Shown here: positions 42,887-52,123 of the stretch, piece after piece
How positions within the stretch are numbered: position 1 is the first letter of the stretch
Layout of the letters: the number at the start of each line of letters is the position of its first letter
NCBI RefSeq assembly: GCF_020171845.1
Contig: NZ_JAIVAM010000002.1
Location: 310,001 to 374,000 of the forward strand
Length of the DNA stretch: 64,000 nt
From: Cytobacillus kochii
GTDB taxonomy: Bacteria; Bacillota; Bacilli; Bacillales; Cytobacillaceae
Direction of reading: 5' to 3'
Made by a program: the position numbers and the translations under genes
The notes under the pieces: model-generated
What the model saw: only the letters and a program-made list of their open reading frames with translations
Told to the model about the DNA's origin: nothing
Database searches by the model: none

Positions 42887-43154
42887 CACGTTCACCCTAT
42901 CTATCTTTGTTGTTAACAGTATCATATCAAAAAAAGAGAATCCAACCGCTTATGTCCGTAAATTGTAATCGCTTAGTCTTTTAATTGTAATAAAAAATTT
43001 TTAATCATTACATTACGGAGCTGCCGATATAAATGAGACTGTATAAACTGAATAGATTGAATTCTTACCGTTCTAAAAGAATTTTAACAGAAAATAAATA
43101 TCAAGTATAGTTGTAGAGCATGTTTTCTTTGATATATTAATTAACATACATATA

Positions 43155-43181
43155 TGTTTTAAGGGAAGACTTTCAGGGAAC
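43155..43181 (+). promoter_or_regulatory. Candidate sigma-B general-stress promoter of yfkM
   Basis: TGTTTTAA (43155-43162), a 13-base spacer, then GGGAAC (43176-43181). This is close to the sigma-B pattern GTTTAA - N13-15 - GGGWAW. B. subtilis yfkM (Gsp18) is a known sigma-B gene, which supports the call. Confidence 0.5.
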
Positions 43182-43227
43182 GGACATAATATAACCAACA
43201 ATATAAACCATAAAGGAGAGATAGTAA

Positions 43228-43743
43228 ATGAGTAAAAAAATTGCTTGTCTAATTACCGATATGTTTGAGGACTCTGAGTATACAGAGCCAGCAAAAAGTT
43301 ATAAGGAAGCAGGACATGAGATTATTACAATTGAATCTGAGGCTGGTAAAGTCGTAAAAGGGAAACAAGGTAATGATCAAGTGACAATTGATAAAGGTAT
43401 AGATGATGTGAATGCAGATGAGTTTGATGCTCTCTTTATTCCAGGTGGATTTTCTCCTGATATGTTAAGAGCAGATGATCGTTTTGTTCAATTTACGAAA
43501 AAGATGATGGATGCGAAAAAACCTGTTTTTGCTATTTGTCATGGACCACAATTATTAATTTCTGCTAAAACATTAGAAGGTAGAGGAGCAACAGGCTATA
43601 AATCGATTCATGTAGATATGGAGTATGCAGGAGCTAAACTTCAGGATAAAGAAGTAGTGGTTTGTCAGGATCAACTTGTGACGAGCCGTACACCTGATGA
43701 TATTCCTGCCTTTACAAGAGAGTCTTTAAAATTACTCGGATAA
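43228..43743 (+). CDS. yfkM: DJ-1/PfpI-family general stress protein (YfkM-like)
   Basis: The 171-residue protein is nearly co-linear with B. subtilis YfkM. The DJ-1/PfpI nucleophile elbow is FAICHGPQLL with Cys104, and the Glu/Asp partner lies in EDSEYTEP. Family members act as deglycases, chaperones or peptidases on damaged proteins. AAAGGAGAG precedes the ATG. It is alone, with a sigma-B-like promoter. Confidence 0.92.
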   Translation: MSKKIACLITDMFEDSEYTEPAKSYKEAGHEIITIESEAGKVVKGKQGNDQVTIDKGIDDVNADEFDALFIPGGFSPDMLRADDRFVQFTKKMMDAKKPVFAICHGPQLLISAKTLEGRGATGYKSIHVDMEYAGAKLQDKEVVVCQDQLVTSRTPDDIPAFTRESLKLLG

Positions 43744-43857
43744 TTTCTGAAAAGCAAACGTTGCATGATTTTTGTAAAACTTTTCATTCAGCGCTAATAT
43801 TAATAAGTAGAGTATAATAACTTTTAATATAACAGTGACTGAAAGAAGGTTTTGCTA

Positions 43858-44604
43858 TTGATCGTGTTGAAATCACCTAGAGAGATTGAAAAGATGCATG
43901 AAGCAGGTAAGGTACTTGCTGAATGTCATAAAGAGATTGCCATGAGAATTAAACCGGGTGTAACCACATGGGAAATTGAAGAATTTGTCGATGCCTATCT
44001 GAAGAAAATAGGGGCTACACCTGAGCAAAAGGGCTATCGCGGGTATGAATATGCTACCTGTGCCAGCATTAATGATGAAATTTGTCACGGATTTCCGAGG
44101 AGGGAACCATTAAAATCAGGCGACATTGTAACGATTGATATGGTGGTCAATTATAATGGTGCTCTTGCAGATTCAGCTTGGACGTACGGCGTTGGAGAAG
44201 TGAATGAAAAGGTATCTACCCTATTAGATGTCACAAAGGAATCATTATATAAAGGAATTGAGCAGGTGAAGATAGGCAATCGAATTGGAGATATTGGTTA
44301 TGCGATTCAACAGTTTGTTGAAGAGAAAGGATTCTCGGTAGTAAGGGAATTTATTGGTCATGGGATAGGGGCAAGCATCCACGAAAAGCCGGATGTTCCT
44401 CATTTTGGCCTCCCTCATAAAGGACCAAGAATAAAAGAAGGTATGGTTTTTACTATTGAACCAATGGTGAATACTGGGATGCACCATATGAAGATGGATC
44501 AAAATGGCTGGACTGCGCGAACAGTTGATGGTGGTCTATCAGCTCAATATGAACATACCATTGCTGTCGGTAAAGATGGTATCACGATTTTAACTGAGCA
44601 ATAA
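43858..44604 (+). CDS. map: Methionine aminopeptidase, type I
   Basis: The 248-residue pita-bread-fold M24 enzyme shows its five metal ligands in IDMVV, LADSAWTY, GHGIGASIH, FTIEPM and AQYEHTIAV. It removes the initiator methionine from nascent proteins. It is probably a second Map (YflG-like) in addition to the ribosomal-operon copy. The start is a TTG at 43858, eight bases after AAGAAGG; a TTG at 43852 is possible. An 11-bp hairpin follows. Confidence 0.9.
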   Translation: MIVLKSPREIEKMHEAGKVLAECHKEIAMRIKPGVTTWEIEEFVDAYLKKIGATPEQKGYRGYEYATCASINDEICHGFPRREPLKSGDIVTIDMVVNYNGALADSAWTYGVGEVNEKVSTLLDVTKESLYKGIEQVKIGNRIGDIGYAIQQFVEEKGFSVVREFIGHGIGASIHEKPDVPHFGLPHKGPRIKEGMVFTIEPMVNTGMHHMKMDQNGWTARTVDGGLSAQYEHTIAVGKDGITILTEQ

Positions 44605-44610
44605 AACTAA

Positions 44611-44637
44611 AAGCAGCTGCATGATTTGCAGCTGCTT
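44611..44637. terminator. Terminator between convergent map and yfkK
   Basis: A perfect 11-bp stem (AAGCAGCTGCA / TGCAGCTGCTT, loop TGATT). The minus-strand tail TTAGTTTTATT is the more T-rich. Confidence 0.65.
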
Positions 44638-44648
44638 ATAATAAGGAC

Positions 44649-44876
44649 TTATTTATTCTTGCGCAAGTTTCCTAATTCTTCAGCGATTGCTTGCATTTCA
44701 TTAGGACTGAAATGATTTTTTTTCATCACTAAATCGTAAATATCTTTTAATTCTTCATACATTTCTTCGTCAAAATGAGAAGATTTAATGGCGCCAATAT
44801 TTAATACTTTTAGTTTTTCCTTGATTTTTTCGATCATAAAATCGACATTTTCAGTTGATTTCTGTGATAAATTCAC
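44649..44876 (-). CDS. yfkK: UPF0435 / DUF1128 family small protein (YfkK-like)
   Basis: The 75-residue helical protein ends KKNHFSPNEMQAIAEELGNL, the signature of the UPF0435 family. Function is unknown; the genomic place in the yfk block fits. The start is GTG 44876 with TGGGGGGAAA just upstream; the ATG at 44891 overlaps that site. Confidence 0.85.
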   Translation of the reverse strand: MNLSQKSTENVDFMIEKIKEKLKVLNIGAIKSSHFDEEMYEELKDIYDLVMKKNHFSPNEMQAIAEELGNLRKNK

Positions 44877-45024
44877 TTGATTTCCCCCCATAATATATCA
44901 GTAGTATAATCTTTCCATGGTTAAAGTGAAAAGTCAACCATTGATAGGTGTAAAGCTTGCGGGTTTTTAGAGAAAAAAAGAAAATAAAGTATAGGTAGAT
45001 TAAAAAAATAAAGGAGTGAGGAAA

Positions 45025-45375
45025 ATGGGAAAATCATTGTTTTGGAAAGGTGTTGTCCTTGGAGCGATAGCAGGCGGAGCGCTCACGATGCTAGACCGTG
45101 ATACAAGAGAAAATGCAAAATCTAAATGCAGAGAAACGACAGAAAGTGCAAAATATTACATAAAAAATCCCGATGAAGCCGTTCAACAAGTGAAAGGTGT
45201 CTCTTTAAAGGTTAGAACAGCCGCCCAGCAAATCGGCGAAGATGTGGCTTTCTTAACGACCACAATTGAGGATATTAAAACAAAAGCAATTGAAACAAGA
45301 GAAGCCTTAAATGACCCTAAAAGTGAAGTAGAGGTTTCAGAAGCGACGTTAGAAGGGAATGTTAGGAATAACTAA
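45025..45375 (+). CDS. YtxH-like small envelope protein
   Basis: The 116-residue protein has an N-terminal hydrophobic helix (FWKGVVLGAIAGGALTML) followed by a long charged, helical tail with heptad-like patterns. This is the arrangement of the YtxH family, small membrane-linked stress proteins. ATG 45025 follows AAAGGAG; a GTG at 45016 is the alternative. It lies 20 bases upstream of yfkH and is probably co-transcribed. Confidence 0.7.
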   Translation: MGKSLFWKGVVLGAIAGGALTMLDRDTRENAKSKCRETTESAKYYIKNPDEAVQQVKGVSLKVRTAAQQIGEDVAFLTTTIEDIKTKAIETREALNDPKSEVEVSEATLEGNVRNN

Positions 45376-45395
45376 CAAGGTTTGGGGGATCGCTG

Positions 45396-46220
45396 ATGAA
45401 ACAAGTCACTACTTTTGGAAAGGAACTATGGGAGCAAATAGATAAGGATGATGTTTTCGGCGTAGCTGCACAATTGGCCTACTTCTTTCTTCTATCACTT
45501 TTTCCATTATTAATTGTTTTGATATCATTGCTACCTTATTTACCGATTACTCAAGAGGATATATTTGCTATCGTTAGAGATTTCGCACCAAAAGAAATTA
45601 TGTCATTATTGGAAGACAATTTGAGTGCTGTCACAACGAAAAATGGGGCTCTGTTATCAATTGGTATTATCGGTACATTGTGGTCCGCGTCTGCCGCGAT
45701 AAATGGCATCATGAGGGCTTTTAATAAGGCATATGATGTCGTTGAAAGTCGATCATTTATTGTTGCAAGAGGTATTGCTATGCTTTTAACTATTTCTATG
45801 GTTTTTGTTTTCTTAGTAGCATTATTATTACCTGTGTTTGGGAGACAAATTGGTCTATTTATCTTTGATGCATTTGGATTGACTGAGCAATTTTTGAGCA
45901 TATGGAATGCCCTTAGATGGCTGGCGAGTCCGCTTATCATCTTTATTATCTTTAGTGGATTGTACTGGTTTGCTCCTAATAAGCGTTTAACCAATGTGAC
46001 AGTTATCCCAGGTTCACTTTTTGCTACAATTGGCTGGATTCTATCTTCCTATGCGTTTTCTTATTATGTGAGTAATTTTGGAAATTACTCGGCGACATAT
46101 GGGAGTATTGGTGGAATCATTATATTAATGATTTGGTTTTATTTAACGGGTATTATTATTATGATTGGTGGAGAAATAAACGCATTGTTAAATAAATACA
46201 GCAAAGTGAAAAACACATAG
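45396..46220 (+). CDS. yfkH: YihY/BrkB-family membrane protein (YfkH-like)
   Basis: The 274-residue protein has six transmembrane helices. Family landmarks are DVFGVAAQLAYFFLLSLFPL, then GTLWSASAAINGIMRAFNKAY and YGSIGGIIILMIWFYLTGII. This family was once labelled ribonuclease BN in error; its members are inner-membrane proteins, possibly transporters. The position in the yfk block matches B. subtilis yfkH. Confidence 0.88.
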   Translation: MKQVTTFGKELWEQIDKDDVFGVAAQLAYFFLLSLFPLLIVLISLLPYLPITQEDIFAIVRDFAPKEIMSLLEDNLSAVTTKNGALLSIGIIGTLWSASAAINGIMRAFNKAYDVVESRSFIVARGIAMLLTISMVFVFLVALLLPVFGRQIGLFIFDAFGLTEQFLSIWNALRWLASPLIIFIIFSGLYWFAPNKRLTNVTVIPGSLFATIGWILSSYAFSYYVSNFGNYSATYGSIGGIIILMIWFYLTGIIIMIGGEINALLNKYSKVKNT

Positions 46221-46282
46221 TAAAAGTTACCTGATTGTAGGGTGCATAAATGGACAACCTAAGCTTAAGGAGGGTGAGTACA

Positions 46283-46381
46283 TTGACTGCAAATAAAGAT
46301 GGTAACACAAAACAAAAAGGTAAAAATAAACCTAAACAAAAAACATCTAGTTCGGCTAATAAGCAAAACGGCTATCATTAA
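46283..46381 (+). CDS. Very small basic protein, spore-protein-like
   Basis: A TTG seven bases after AAGGAGGG opens a 32-residue frame made almost wholly of Lys, Asn, Gln, Gly, Ser and Thr (start MTANKDGNTKQKGKNK). A terminator follows within ten bases. The composition is like the minor small acid-soluble spore proteins (SspL/SspO class), but no family match is certain. The strong RBS and tight terminator argue for expression. Confidence 0.6.
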   Translation: MTANKDGNTKQKGKNKPKQKTSSSANKQNGYH

Positions 46382-46387
46382 ATAAAG

Positions 46388-46428
46388 AAGCAGCTATCCA
46401 TTCACACACTTGGATAGCTGCTTTTTTT
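46388..46428. terminator. Bidirectional terminator between the small basic gene and zosA
   Basis: A 13-bp stem (AAGCAGCTATCCA / TGGATAGCTGCTT) is followed by seven T on the plus strand. It abuts the zosA stop codon. Confidence 0.8.
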
Positions 46429-48346
46429 AGTTCTTCAACAACCTTAAGCTATTTAATATCACTAAAATGGTTGAACCTTCGTGACCGATTACACCGTAAG
46501 GAAGGTCTAATATCTGTAGAAAATTGGAGCAAATTAACAGCATAATAACTGATATAGAGAAAACAATATTTTGTTTAATAATGGTGTTCATGCGTTTGGA
46601 TAGGGCAATTGCATGAGCGATTTTAGGAAGATCGTTTTTCATTAAAACAATATCTGCTGTTTCTAATGCAACATCGGTTCCTTCTCCCATGGCAATCCCA
46701 ACATTTGCAGTCGCAAGTGCAGGCGCATCGTTAATTCCATCTCCAACCATTGCTACTTGTTGATACTGATTTCTTAATTCCTTAACATGATCCACTTTTT
46801 TTTCTGGCAAACATTCTGCAATAAAGTCTTCTACATTAGCTTCAGCAGAAATGGCTTGAGCGGTGGATTGGCTATCGCCTGTTAACATGATGGTGTAAAT
46901 ACCTTGATCATTTAATTGTTTAACCGCAGCCTTCGTTTCTTGACGAACCTGATCCTTTAATGCGATTAATCCACACACCTCATGATCGCGTTCAAATAAA
47001 ACGATCGTTTTACCATTCGATGCTAATGTTTCTTGCTGTTCTTTTAATTCTGGCGCAAGTTCGTTATTGTTCAAAATAAATGATGGTTTACCAATTTTCC
47101 AAGTGACGCCGTTAATCACTGCTTTAATGCCCCATCCTGGTACATCTTCGATTGATTCGGGCTCTATTAGAGGAGAGCTCTGTTCTTCTTTTGTATACGT
47201 GACGATGGCAGTAGCAAGTGGATGGTTTGCATGGTTTTCAATTGATCCAACAATGCGTAAATAATCATCACGATGCTGAGTGTGTAGAGTAATAAAATCT
47301 GTTACTTCCGGTCGTCCTTTAGTTAAAGTACCTGTTTTATCAAACGCAATGGCTTTAATATGGCCTAAGTTCTCTAAATGTACCCCGCCTTTAAATAAAA
47401 TTCCTTGTCTTGCTCCATTTGAAATCGCAGACAATGTAGCCGGCATAATAGAGGCGACAAGTGCACAAGGTGAGGCGACTACTAGAAGAATCATGGCACG
47501 GTAAAATGTTTCGTTCCAACTCCATCCAAGTAAGAAGTGTGGGAGAAATAGCATGAGTGCGACGGTCAGTAGTACAATTTTTACATATTTTCCTTCGAAA
47601 TTCTCTATAAATAACTGACTAGGGGACTTTTCACTTTGTGCTGATTGGACCAGCTGAATGATTTTTTGAAAAAGAGTTTCATCCGCTTTTTTAGTGATTT
47701 CTACTTTAATGGCTCCATTCATATTGACGGTGCCGGCATACACTTCTTCAGATAACCCTTTTGTTACAGGAATCGATTCACCAGTAATCGTTGCTTCATC
47801 TATAGTTGTTTGTCCGTAGACAATGATTCCATCAGAGGGAACGCGTTCCCCTGGTTTAACTAGAATTTTATCTCCGATTTGGAGTGTAGAAACGTGAACA
47901 ACTTCTTCACCATCCTCATGAATTAATAAAGCTTCTTCAGGTTGCAAATCCATAAGGCTAGAAATTTCTTTTTTACTTTTATTCATTGTATAAGTTTCTA
48001 GTGCGCCACTCATTGCAAAGATAAAAATAAGAATGGCACCTTCAATCCAATAGCCAATAATTGCGGAGCCGATTGCGGCAAAAATCATCAGCATTTCAAC
48101 GTTTAATTCCTTATTAGCAATCGTTTCTTCAATACCTTCTTTTGCCTTCGCAAACCCTCCGATAATAAAAGATAAGATAAAGATAGTGATAGAAGTTGTT
48201 TCATAGCCTCCTTTACTAAGTAACCAACCGATAAGAATAAAAACACCTGAAGTAATTGCGGCTATAAGCTCGATATGTGGTAGTAACTTTTCGAATAATT
48301 GACTAGATGATTGCGATTGTTTTTGTACTAGGACATTTCCTTCCAT
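46427..48346 (-). CDS. zosA: P1B-type heavy-metal ATPase, ZosA-like
   Basis: The 639-residue metal-pumping ATPase has no N-terminal metal-binding (HMA) domain. It has the phosphatase loop TGES, the membrane metal site SPCALV, the phosphorylation loop DKTGTLTKG, the HP dipeptide in NHANHPLA and the hinge GDGINDAPAL. The SPC motif points to Zn2+/Cd2+/Co2+ class. Length and lack of HMA match ZosA, a PerR-controlled Zn importer of B. subtilis. The start at 48346 follows GGAGG; an ATG 15 codons upstream is rejected. Confidence 0.88.
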   Translation of the reverse strand: MEGNVLVQKQSQSSSQLFEKLLPHIELIAAITSGVFILIGWLLSKGGYETTSITIFILSFIIGGFAKAKEGIEETIANKELNVEMLMIFAAIGSAIIGYWIEGAILIFIFAMSGALETYTMNKSKKEISSLMDLQPEEALLIHEDGEEVVHVSTLQIGDKILVKPGERVPSDGIIVYGQTTIDEATITGESIPVTKGLSEEVYAGTVNMNGAIKVEITKKADETLFQKIIQLVQSAQSEKSPSQLFIENFEGKYVKIVLLTVALMLFLPHFLLGWSWNETFYRAMILLVVASPCALVASIMPATLSAISNGARQGILFKGGVHLENLGHIKAIAFDKTGTLTKGRPEVTDFITLHTQHRDDYLRIVGSIENHANHPLATAIVTYTKEEQSSPLIEPESIEDVPGWGIKAVINGVTWKIGKPSFILNNNELAPELKEQQETLASNGKTIVLFERDHEVCGLIALKDQVRQETKAAVKQLNDQGIYTIMLTGDSQSTAQAISAEANVEDFIAECLPEKKVDHVKELRNQYQQVAMVGDGINDAPALATANVGIAMGEGTDVALETADIVLMKNDLPKIAHAIALSKRMNTIIKQNIVFSISVIMLLICSNFLQILDLPYGVIGHEGSTILVILNSLRLLKN

Positions 48347-48411
48347 ATTTTCATTTCCTCCATTCTCATTGAGAAGAATAATCAACATCATTACCCTTAA
48401 AAACGACGAAA

Positions 48412-48434
48412 GCTGCCACCATATAGGTGACAGC
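48412..48434 (-). terminator. Terminator of the yfkF gene, ahead of zosA
   Basis: GCTGCCACC / GGTGACAGC (one mismatch, loop ATAT-A), followed on the minus strand by TTTCGTCGTTTTT. It lies about 100 bases after the MFS stop and about 65 before the zosA start, so it could also sit in a zosA leader. Confidence 0.5.
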
Positions 48435-48537
48435 AGAAAAAGTGCCGAATTGATAATATTTAATTGCTTTAATTTTACATTATATTGTAACTTTTGAAAA
48501 GGGTTATTCTCTATATTAGACGTTTTTTAAACATAAT

Positions 48538-49716
48538 TTAACTGTGAAACGATTGCTTGCTCATCTTATGGCGACCAAAATAAGCGATAATCGTAAAATT
48601 AATGAGCATCATCCCACTAATAACGGCGAAAAAGCTTAGTGATTGTATATATTGAATAAATAAACCGCCTGCGTAGGGTCCAATAAGACTACCTAAGCTA
48701 AAGGCAACACCACAAAGAAGATTTCCGGTAGGTAAAAGCTGAGTGGGAGTTAAATCTGTCATATAACTAATTCCCAATGAAAAAGTACTTCCTACAGCCA
48801 TACCTGCTAAAAATAGTAGCAATATAAGAATGTTGACATTCTGTTCAAATACCGCAGCAGAAGAGAAAAGAATAAAACCACAGAATAAAATAATCATTAA
48901 AATATTTCTTCGTCCATAGCGGTCACTTAACATCCCTAAAGGCAATTGAAAAATAATTGCTCCGACAGCAAATGAGGTAAGCAATAACGAAACTGATGAG
49001 ACTTCTATTCCCATGCGCACGGCATAAACAGGGAAGCTCCCATTTATTGACGATTCTAAGAACCCGTAACTAAATGGTGGAATAAAGGCAATCCAAGCAT
49101 AAGTAGATACATCGTAAAAACGATGGAAAGTCCCTTTTAGTGATTGAACAGCGATTGTTTGCTGTGGCTGCTCATTATCGAGAAAGAACACAAACCCCCA
49201 TGCAATAAAACAAAAGAGGGAAGAAATAATAAATGGAAGAGATTCACTTATATGAACTAATGGTGTCATTAGTGGTCCAACAGCAAACCCAATCCCAAAG
49301 AATAATCCGTAGATGGAAATATTTCTCCCTCGATTGCGTTCAGGAGAAAATGACGTAATCCATGTTTGTGTTGAAAAATGGAGGGCGTGGTCGCCAATTC
49401 CAATCAATAACCTTAAAATAAACCAAAACCAAAAACTCTTCCATAGTGGAAATAATAAGAGGGAAGTAGCTACAAGAAGTCCCCCGATAATAATGACTGG
49501 TTTATATCCATATTTTCTTAGGGGATATTCCATGAAAGGTGAAATAAGTAAAATACCAATATATAAACCTGCTGCATTTAAGCCATTTAAACTTGAAGAT
49601 ACACCATCACCTTCAAAAATGATAGCGATGAGCGGTAATAGCATCCCTTGACTAAAACCTGATATCGCAACAATGAATACTAAAATCCAAAACCTTACTC
49701 TTAGTTTTTTGTCCAT
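48538..49716 (-). CDS. yfkF: MFS transporter, YfkF-like
   Basis: The 392-residue MFS protein has 12 helices, with the inter-helix signature in the second half (GMLSDRYGRRNILMIILF). It matches the position and length of B. subtilis yfkF, a putative drug exporter. It is divergent from chaA, as expected for the block. Substrate unknown. Confidence 0.85.
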   Translation of the reverse strand: MDKKLRVRFWILVFIVAISGFSQGMLLPLIAIIFEGDGVSSSLNGLNAAGLYIGILLISPFMEYPLRKYGYKPVIIIGGLLVATSLLLFPLWKSFWFWFILRLLIGIGDHALHFSTQTWITSFSPERNRGRNISIYGLFFGIGFAVGPLMTPLVHISESLPFIISSLFCFIAWGFVFFLDNEQPQQTIAVQSLKGTFHRFYDVSTYAWIAFIPPFSYGFLESSINGSFPVYAVRMGIEVSSVSLLLTSFAVGAIIFQLPLGMLSDRYGRRNILMIILFCGFILFSSAAVFEQNVNILILLLFLAGMAVGSTFSLGISYMTDLTPTQLLPTGNLLCGVAFSLGSLIGPYAGGLFIQYIQSLSFFAVISGMMLINFTIIAYFGRHKMSKQSFHS

Positions 49717-49873
49717 AAAATAACCTCAATAAATGAAAATAATAAATCTTCTACCACAATAGATATTATATGTGGAAGAAGAAATTGACAAGAGAATAAT
49801 CTTAATCTTTTCATAACAATCCTTAAAAATGTTTATCTTAAGAAATGTAAAGCGATTTTTTGAGGAGGATGGG

Positions 49874-50932
49874 ATGAATAAAGTATTTGCTATACTCGTA
49901 TTTATTGGCGTACCGTTATCCGTAATAGGAAGTCTTCTACATTGGTCAAGTACATTGATGTTCATTATTTATTGTGTTGCTATCATTGCCTTAGCTAGTT
50001 TTATGGGGCGATCGACAGAAAGTTTGAGTATTATTGCTGGTCCTAGAATTGGTGGATTGTTAAATGCGACCTTCGGCAATGCGGTTGAATTAATCATTGC
50101 GATTTTTGCATTAAAAGAGGGATTAATTGGTGTTGTTTTAGCATCATTAACAGGAAGTGTATTAGGTAACTTATTATTAGTAGCCGGCCTTTCCTTTTTT
50201 ATTGGAGGTATAAAGTTTAAAAGGCAAAGCTTTAATATCCATGATGCACGCCATAATGCAGGCTTACTCATCTTTGCAGTCATTGTTGCTTTCGTTATTC
50301 CTGAAATATTTTCAATGTCAATGAATGAAGAAAAGACGATGATCTTTAGTATTGGAATAAGCATCATCCTGATGGCTTTATACTTAGCCGCATTATTCTT
50401 TAAATTAGTTACACATAGAGGTGTGTATAATAAAGGGGATGAAGACGGAAAGAAGAAAGTGGAGGAAGAACCAGAATGGAGCAAAGGAAAATCCATTTTA
50501 GTATTAGCCCTTGCTACATTAGCTGTAGCCTATATTTCTGAAAATCTTGTTCACACCTTTGAGGAAGTAGGACAGACATTTGGTTGGTCGGAATTGTTTA
50601 TCGGCGTCATTATCGTTGCAATTGTAGGGAATGCCGCAGAACACGCTTCAGCGATTATTATGGCTGCGAAAAATAAAATGGATATTGCCGTAGAGATTGC
50701 CGTTGGTTCTACTTTACAAATTGCTATGTTTGTCGCGCCCATTCTTGTCCTTATCTCGCTACTTTTCCCTGTAGCGATGCCGCTCGTATTTACAGTACCA
50801 GAATTAATCACGATGGTATCAGCTGTTTTTCTAATGGTTGTTATCTCCAACGATGGTGAGTCTAATTGGTTTGAGGGTGGCACCCTTCTAGCAGCTTATT
50901 TTATCATCGGTATAGGCTTTTATTTACTATAA
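49874..50932 (+). CDS. chaA: ChaA/CAX-type Ca2+/H+ antiporter
   Basis: The 352-residue protein has about 11 helices and the two inverted alpha-repeats of the CaCA superfamily: GNAVELIIAIFALKEG and GNAAEHASAIIMAAKN. An acidic loop occurs between them (KVEEEPEW). It expels Ca2+ in exchange for protons. ATG 49874 follows GAGGAGG; the frame is open to 49829 without another site. It corresponds to yfkE in B. subtilis. Confidence 0.92.
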   Translation: MNKVFAILVFIGVPLSVIGSLLHWSSTLMFIIYCVAIIALASFMGRSTESLSIIAGPRIGGLLNATFGNAVELIIAIFALKEGLIGVVLASLTGSVLGNLLLVAGLSFFIGGIKFKRQSFNIHDARHNAGLLIFAVIVAFVIPEIFSMSMNEEKTMIFSIGISIILMALYLAALFFKLVTHRGVYNKGDEDGKKKVEEEPEWSKGKSILVLALATLAVAYISENLVHTFEEVGQTFGWSELFIGVIIVAIVGNAAEHASAIIMAAKNKMDIAVEIAVGSTLQIAMFVAPILVLISLLFPVAMPLVFTVPELITMVSAVFLMVVISNDGESNWFEGGTLLAAYFIIGIGFYLL

Positions 50933-50936
50933 TAAA

Positions 50937-50969
50937 AAAACGACTCCGAGGTTAGCCGGGAGTCGTTTT
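50937..50969. terminator. Terminator of chaA
   Basis: A perfect 11-bp stem (AAAACGACTCC / GGAGTCGTTTT). The rest of the interval to 51278 holds a cre-like sequence at 50988-51001 and no gene. Confidence 0.7.
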
Positions 50970-50987
50970 GAAATATTTCGAATAAAA

Positions 50988-51001
50988 AGGAAGCGCTTGC
51001 A
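50988..51001. promoter_or_regulatory. Possible catabolite-responsive element
   Basis: AGGAAGCGCTTGCA shares 11 of 14 bases with the optimal cre TGAAAGCGCTTTCA, including the central AAGCGCTT. It lies 280 bases before yfkD with no obvious promoter beside it, so its role is unclear. Confidence 0.25.
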
Positions 51002-51278
51002 ATTTTGTTTTAAACTCATTAAGTATTTAATCGAGGACTGCTAGTGTGCATTCGCTTGAATTCATTAACCACTCCTTTATGGTGTTTGTTCATAAATAAA
51101 GCGAATCGTAATGAAGCTGCCCTCCTTTCGAGTGAGTGTATAAATAGTATAAAATATATAAAAACTTTTGTAAATATTCAAAACATTACAAAAATGTTAC
51201 TTTTTTATTTTCCTTTATGGATAATATTCACATCATACGAAAAAACTAATGCATATAAGTTTGAAAGGAGTAAGAGAA

Positions 51279-52088
51279 ATGAAGAAATGGCTATATGCTT
51301 TAGTATTGATGACCATTGGGGTGACATCCTTTCAATCAGCGACATCTGCTGAAGGAAAAATAGAAACAAAGGGGGAAACGATAGAGATACCAAGTTCTGT
51401 TTTAAATGTAGAAAAGGACAATACGTATCCAAACCCTGCTCAAGATTTACCAACATTACAGCCGAGTGAATTAACACAAGAATTAATGGAGACATCAAGA
51501 GTAAAAATAGATAACCCTGAATTAATACGTATGTTAAATGAAACAACAGTAAATAGTACACCTTTTGCCATCGGATACCGTGCGATTGTTTATTTAGGTC
51601 AATGGCCACTCAATTATCAATCACAAGAAACATCACCTAATTGGGAGTTTCAAAAGATCAATACGAATTATTTTGATAATCGCGGGGGAGATGCGGTCTT
51701 TCAAATGAATTATGTTCAAGAAATGCAAAAGGTAGTGAAAGGTGGACTTACATCCAAGGTTCCACATGCGCAAGATGTAAAAAAGATGATGTTGTTGAAG
51801 GCGACAGAAAAAAGTGGATTACCCTTATCCTTTGAAACGATTGTAGGAGCAGGAACGAAAAAAGATCATAAATATCATGTTGCAATCAACCGCTTGGGCT
51901 ACCTATATGCATACGCACCTGCTATTAATGAAAAAGGGAAAGTTACTTATGGTGAAGTTTATATAATGTTAAAAGGAAGCAAAAAAACCTTAGTAGTGAA
52001 AAATATTACCTCTCAAGGAATTGGCGCATGGATTCCAATACAGGATCATGTCTCATTTGGATTTATTGTTTCGGAACGACCACGTTAA
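51279..52088 (+). CDS. yfkD: YfkD-like exported protein
   Basis: The 269-residue protein has a Sec signal peptide (MKKWLYALVLMTIGVTSFQS) and no further membrane helix. The mature part has FAIGYRAIVYLGQWPLNYQS and GIGAWIPIQDHVSFGFI. It matches YfkD in place and length; function unknown. ATG 51279 follows AAAGGAG. A hairpin (TGCGCCA / TGGCGCA) follows. Confidence 0.85.
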   Translation: MKKWLYALVLMTIGVTSFQSATSAEGKIETKGETIEIPSSVLNVEKDNTYPNPAQDLPTLQPSELTQELMETSRVKIDNPELIRMLNETTVNSTPFAIGYRAIVYLGQWPLNYQSQETSPNWEFQKINTNYFDNRGGDAVFQMNYVQEMQKVVKGGLTSKVPHAQDVKKMMLLKATEKSGLPLSFETIVGAGTKKDHKYHVAINRLGYLYAYAPAINEKGKVTYGEVYIMLKGSKKTLVVKNITSQGIGAWIPIQDHVSFGFIVSERPR

Positions 52089-52097
52089 ATAGAAAAT

Positions 52098-52123
52098 TGC
52101 GCCATTTTATTGGCGCACTTTTC
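52098..52123. terminator. Terminator between convergent yfkD and yfkA
   Basis: A 7-bp stem (TGCGCCA 52098-52104 / TGGCGCA 52111-52117) has CTTTTC on one side and AATTTTC on the other strand. Confidence 0.65.

Noticed and set aside
49969..50496. Large antisense frame (175 codons) within chaA
   Set aside because: It is a shadow of the strongly biased membrane-protein coding strand; similar antisense frames occur inside yfkH, motB and rraA.
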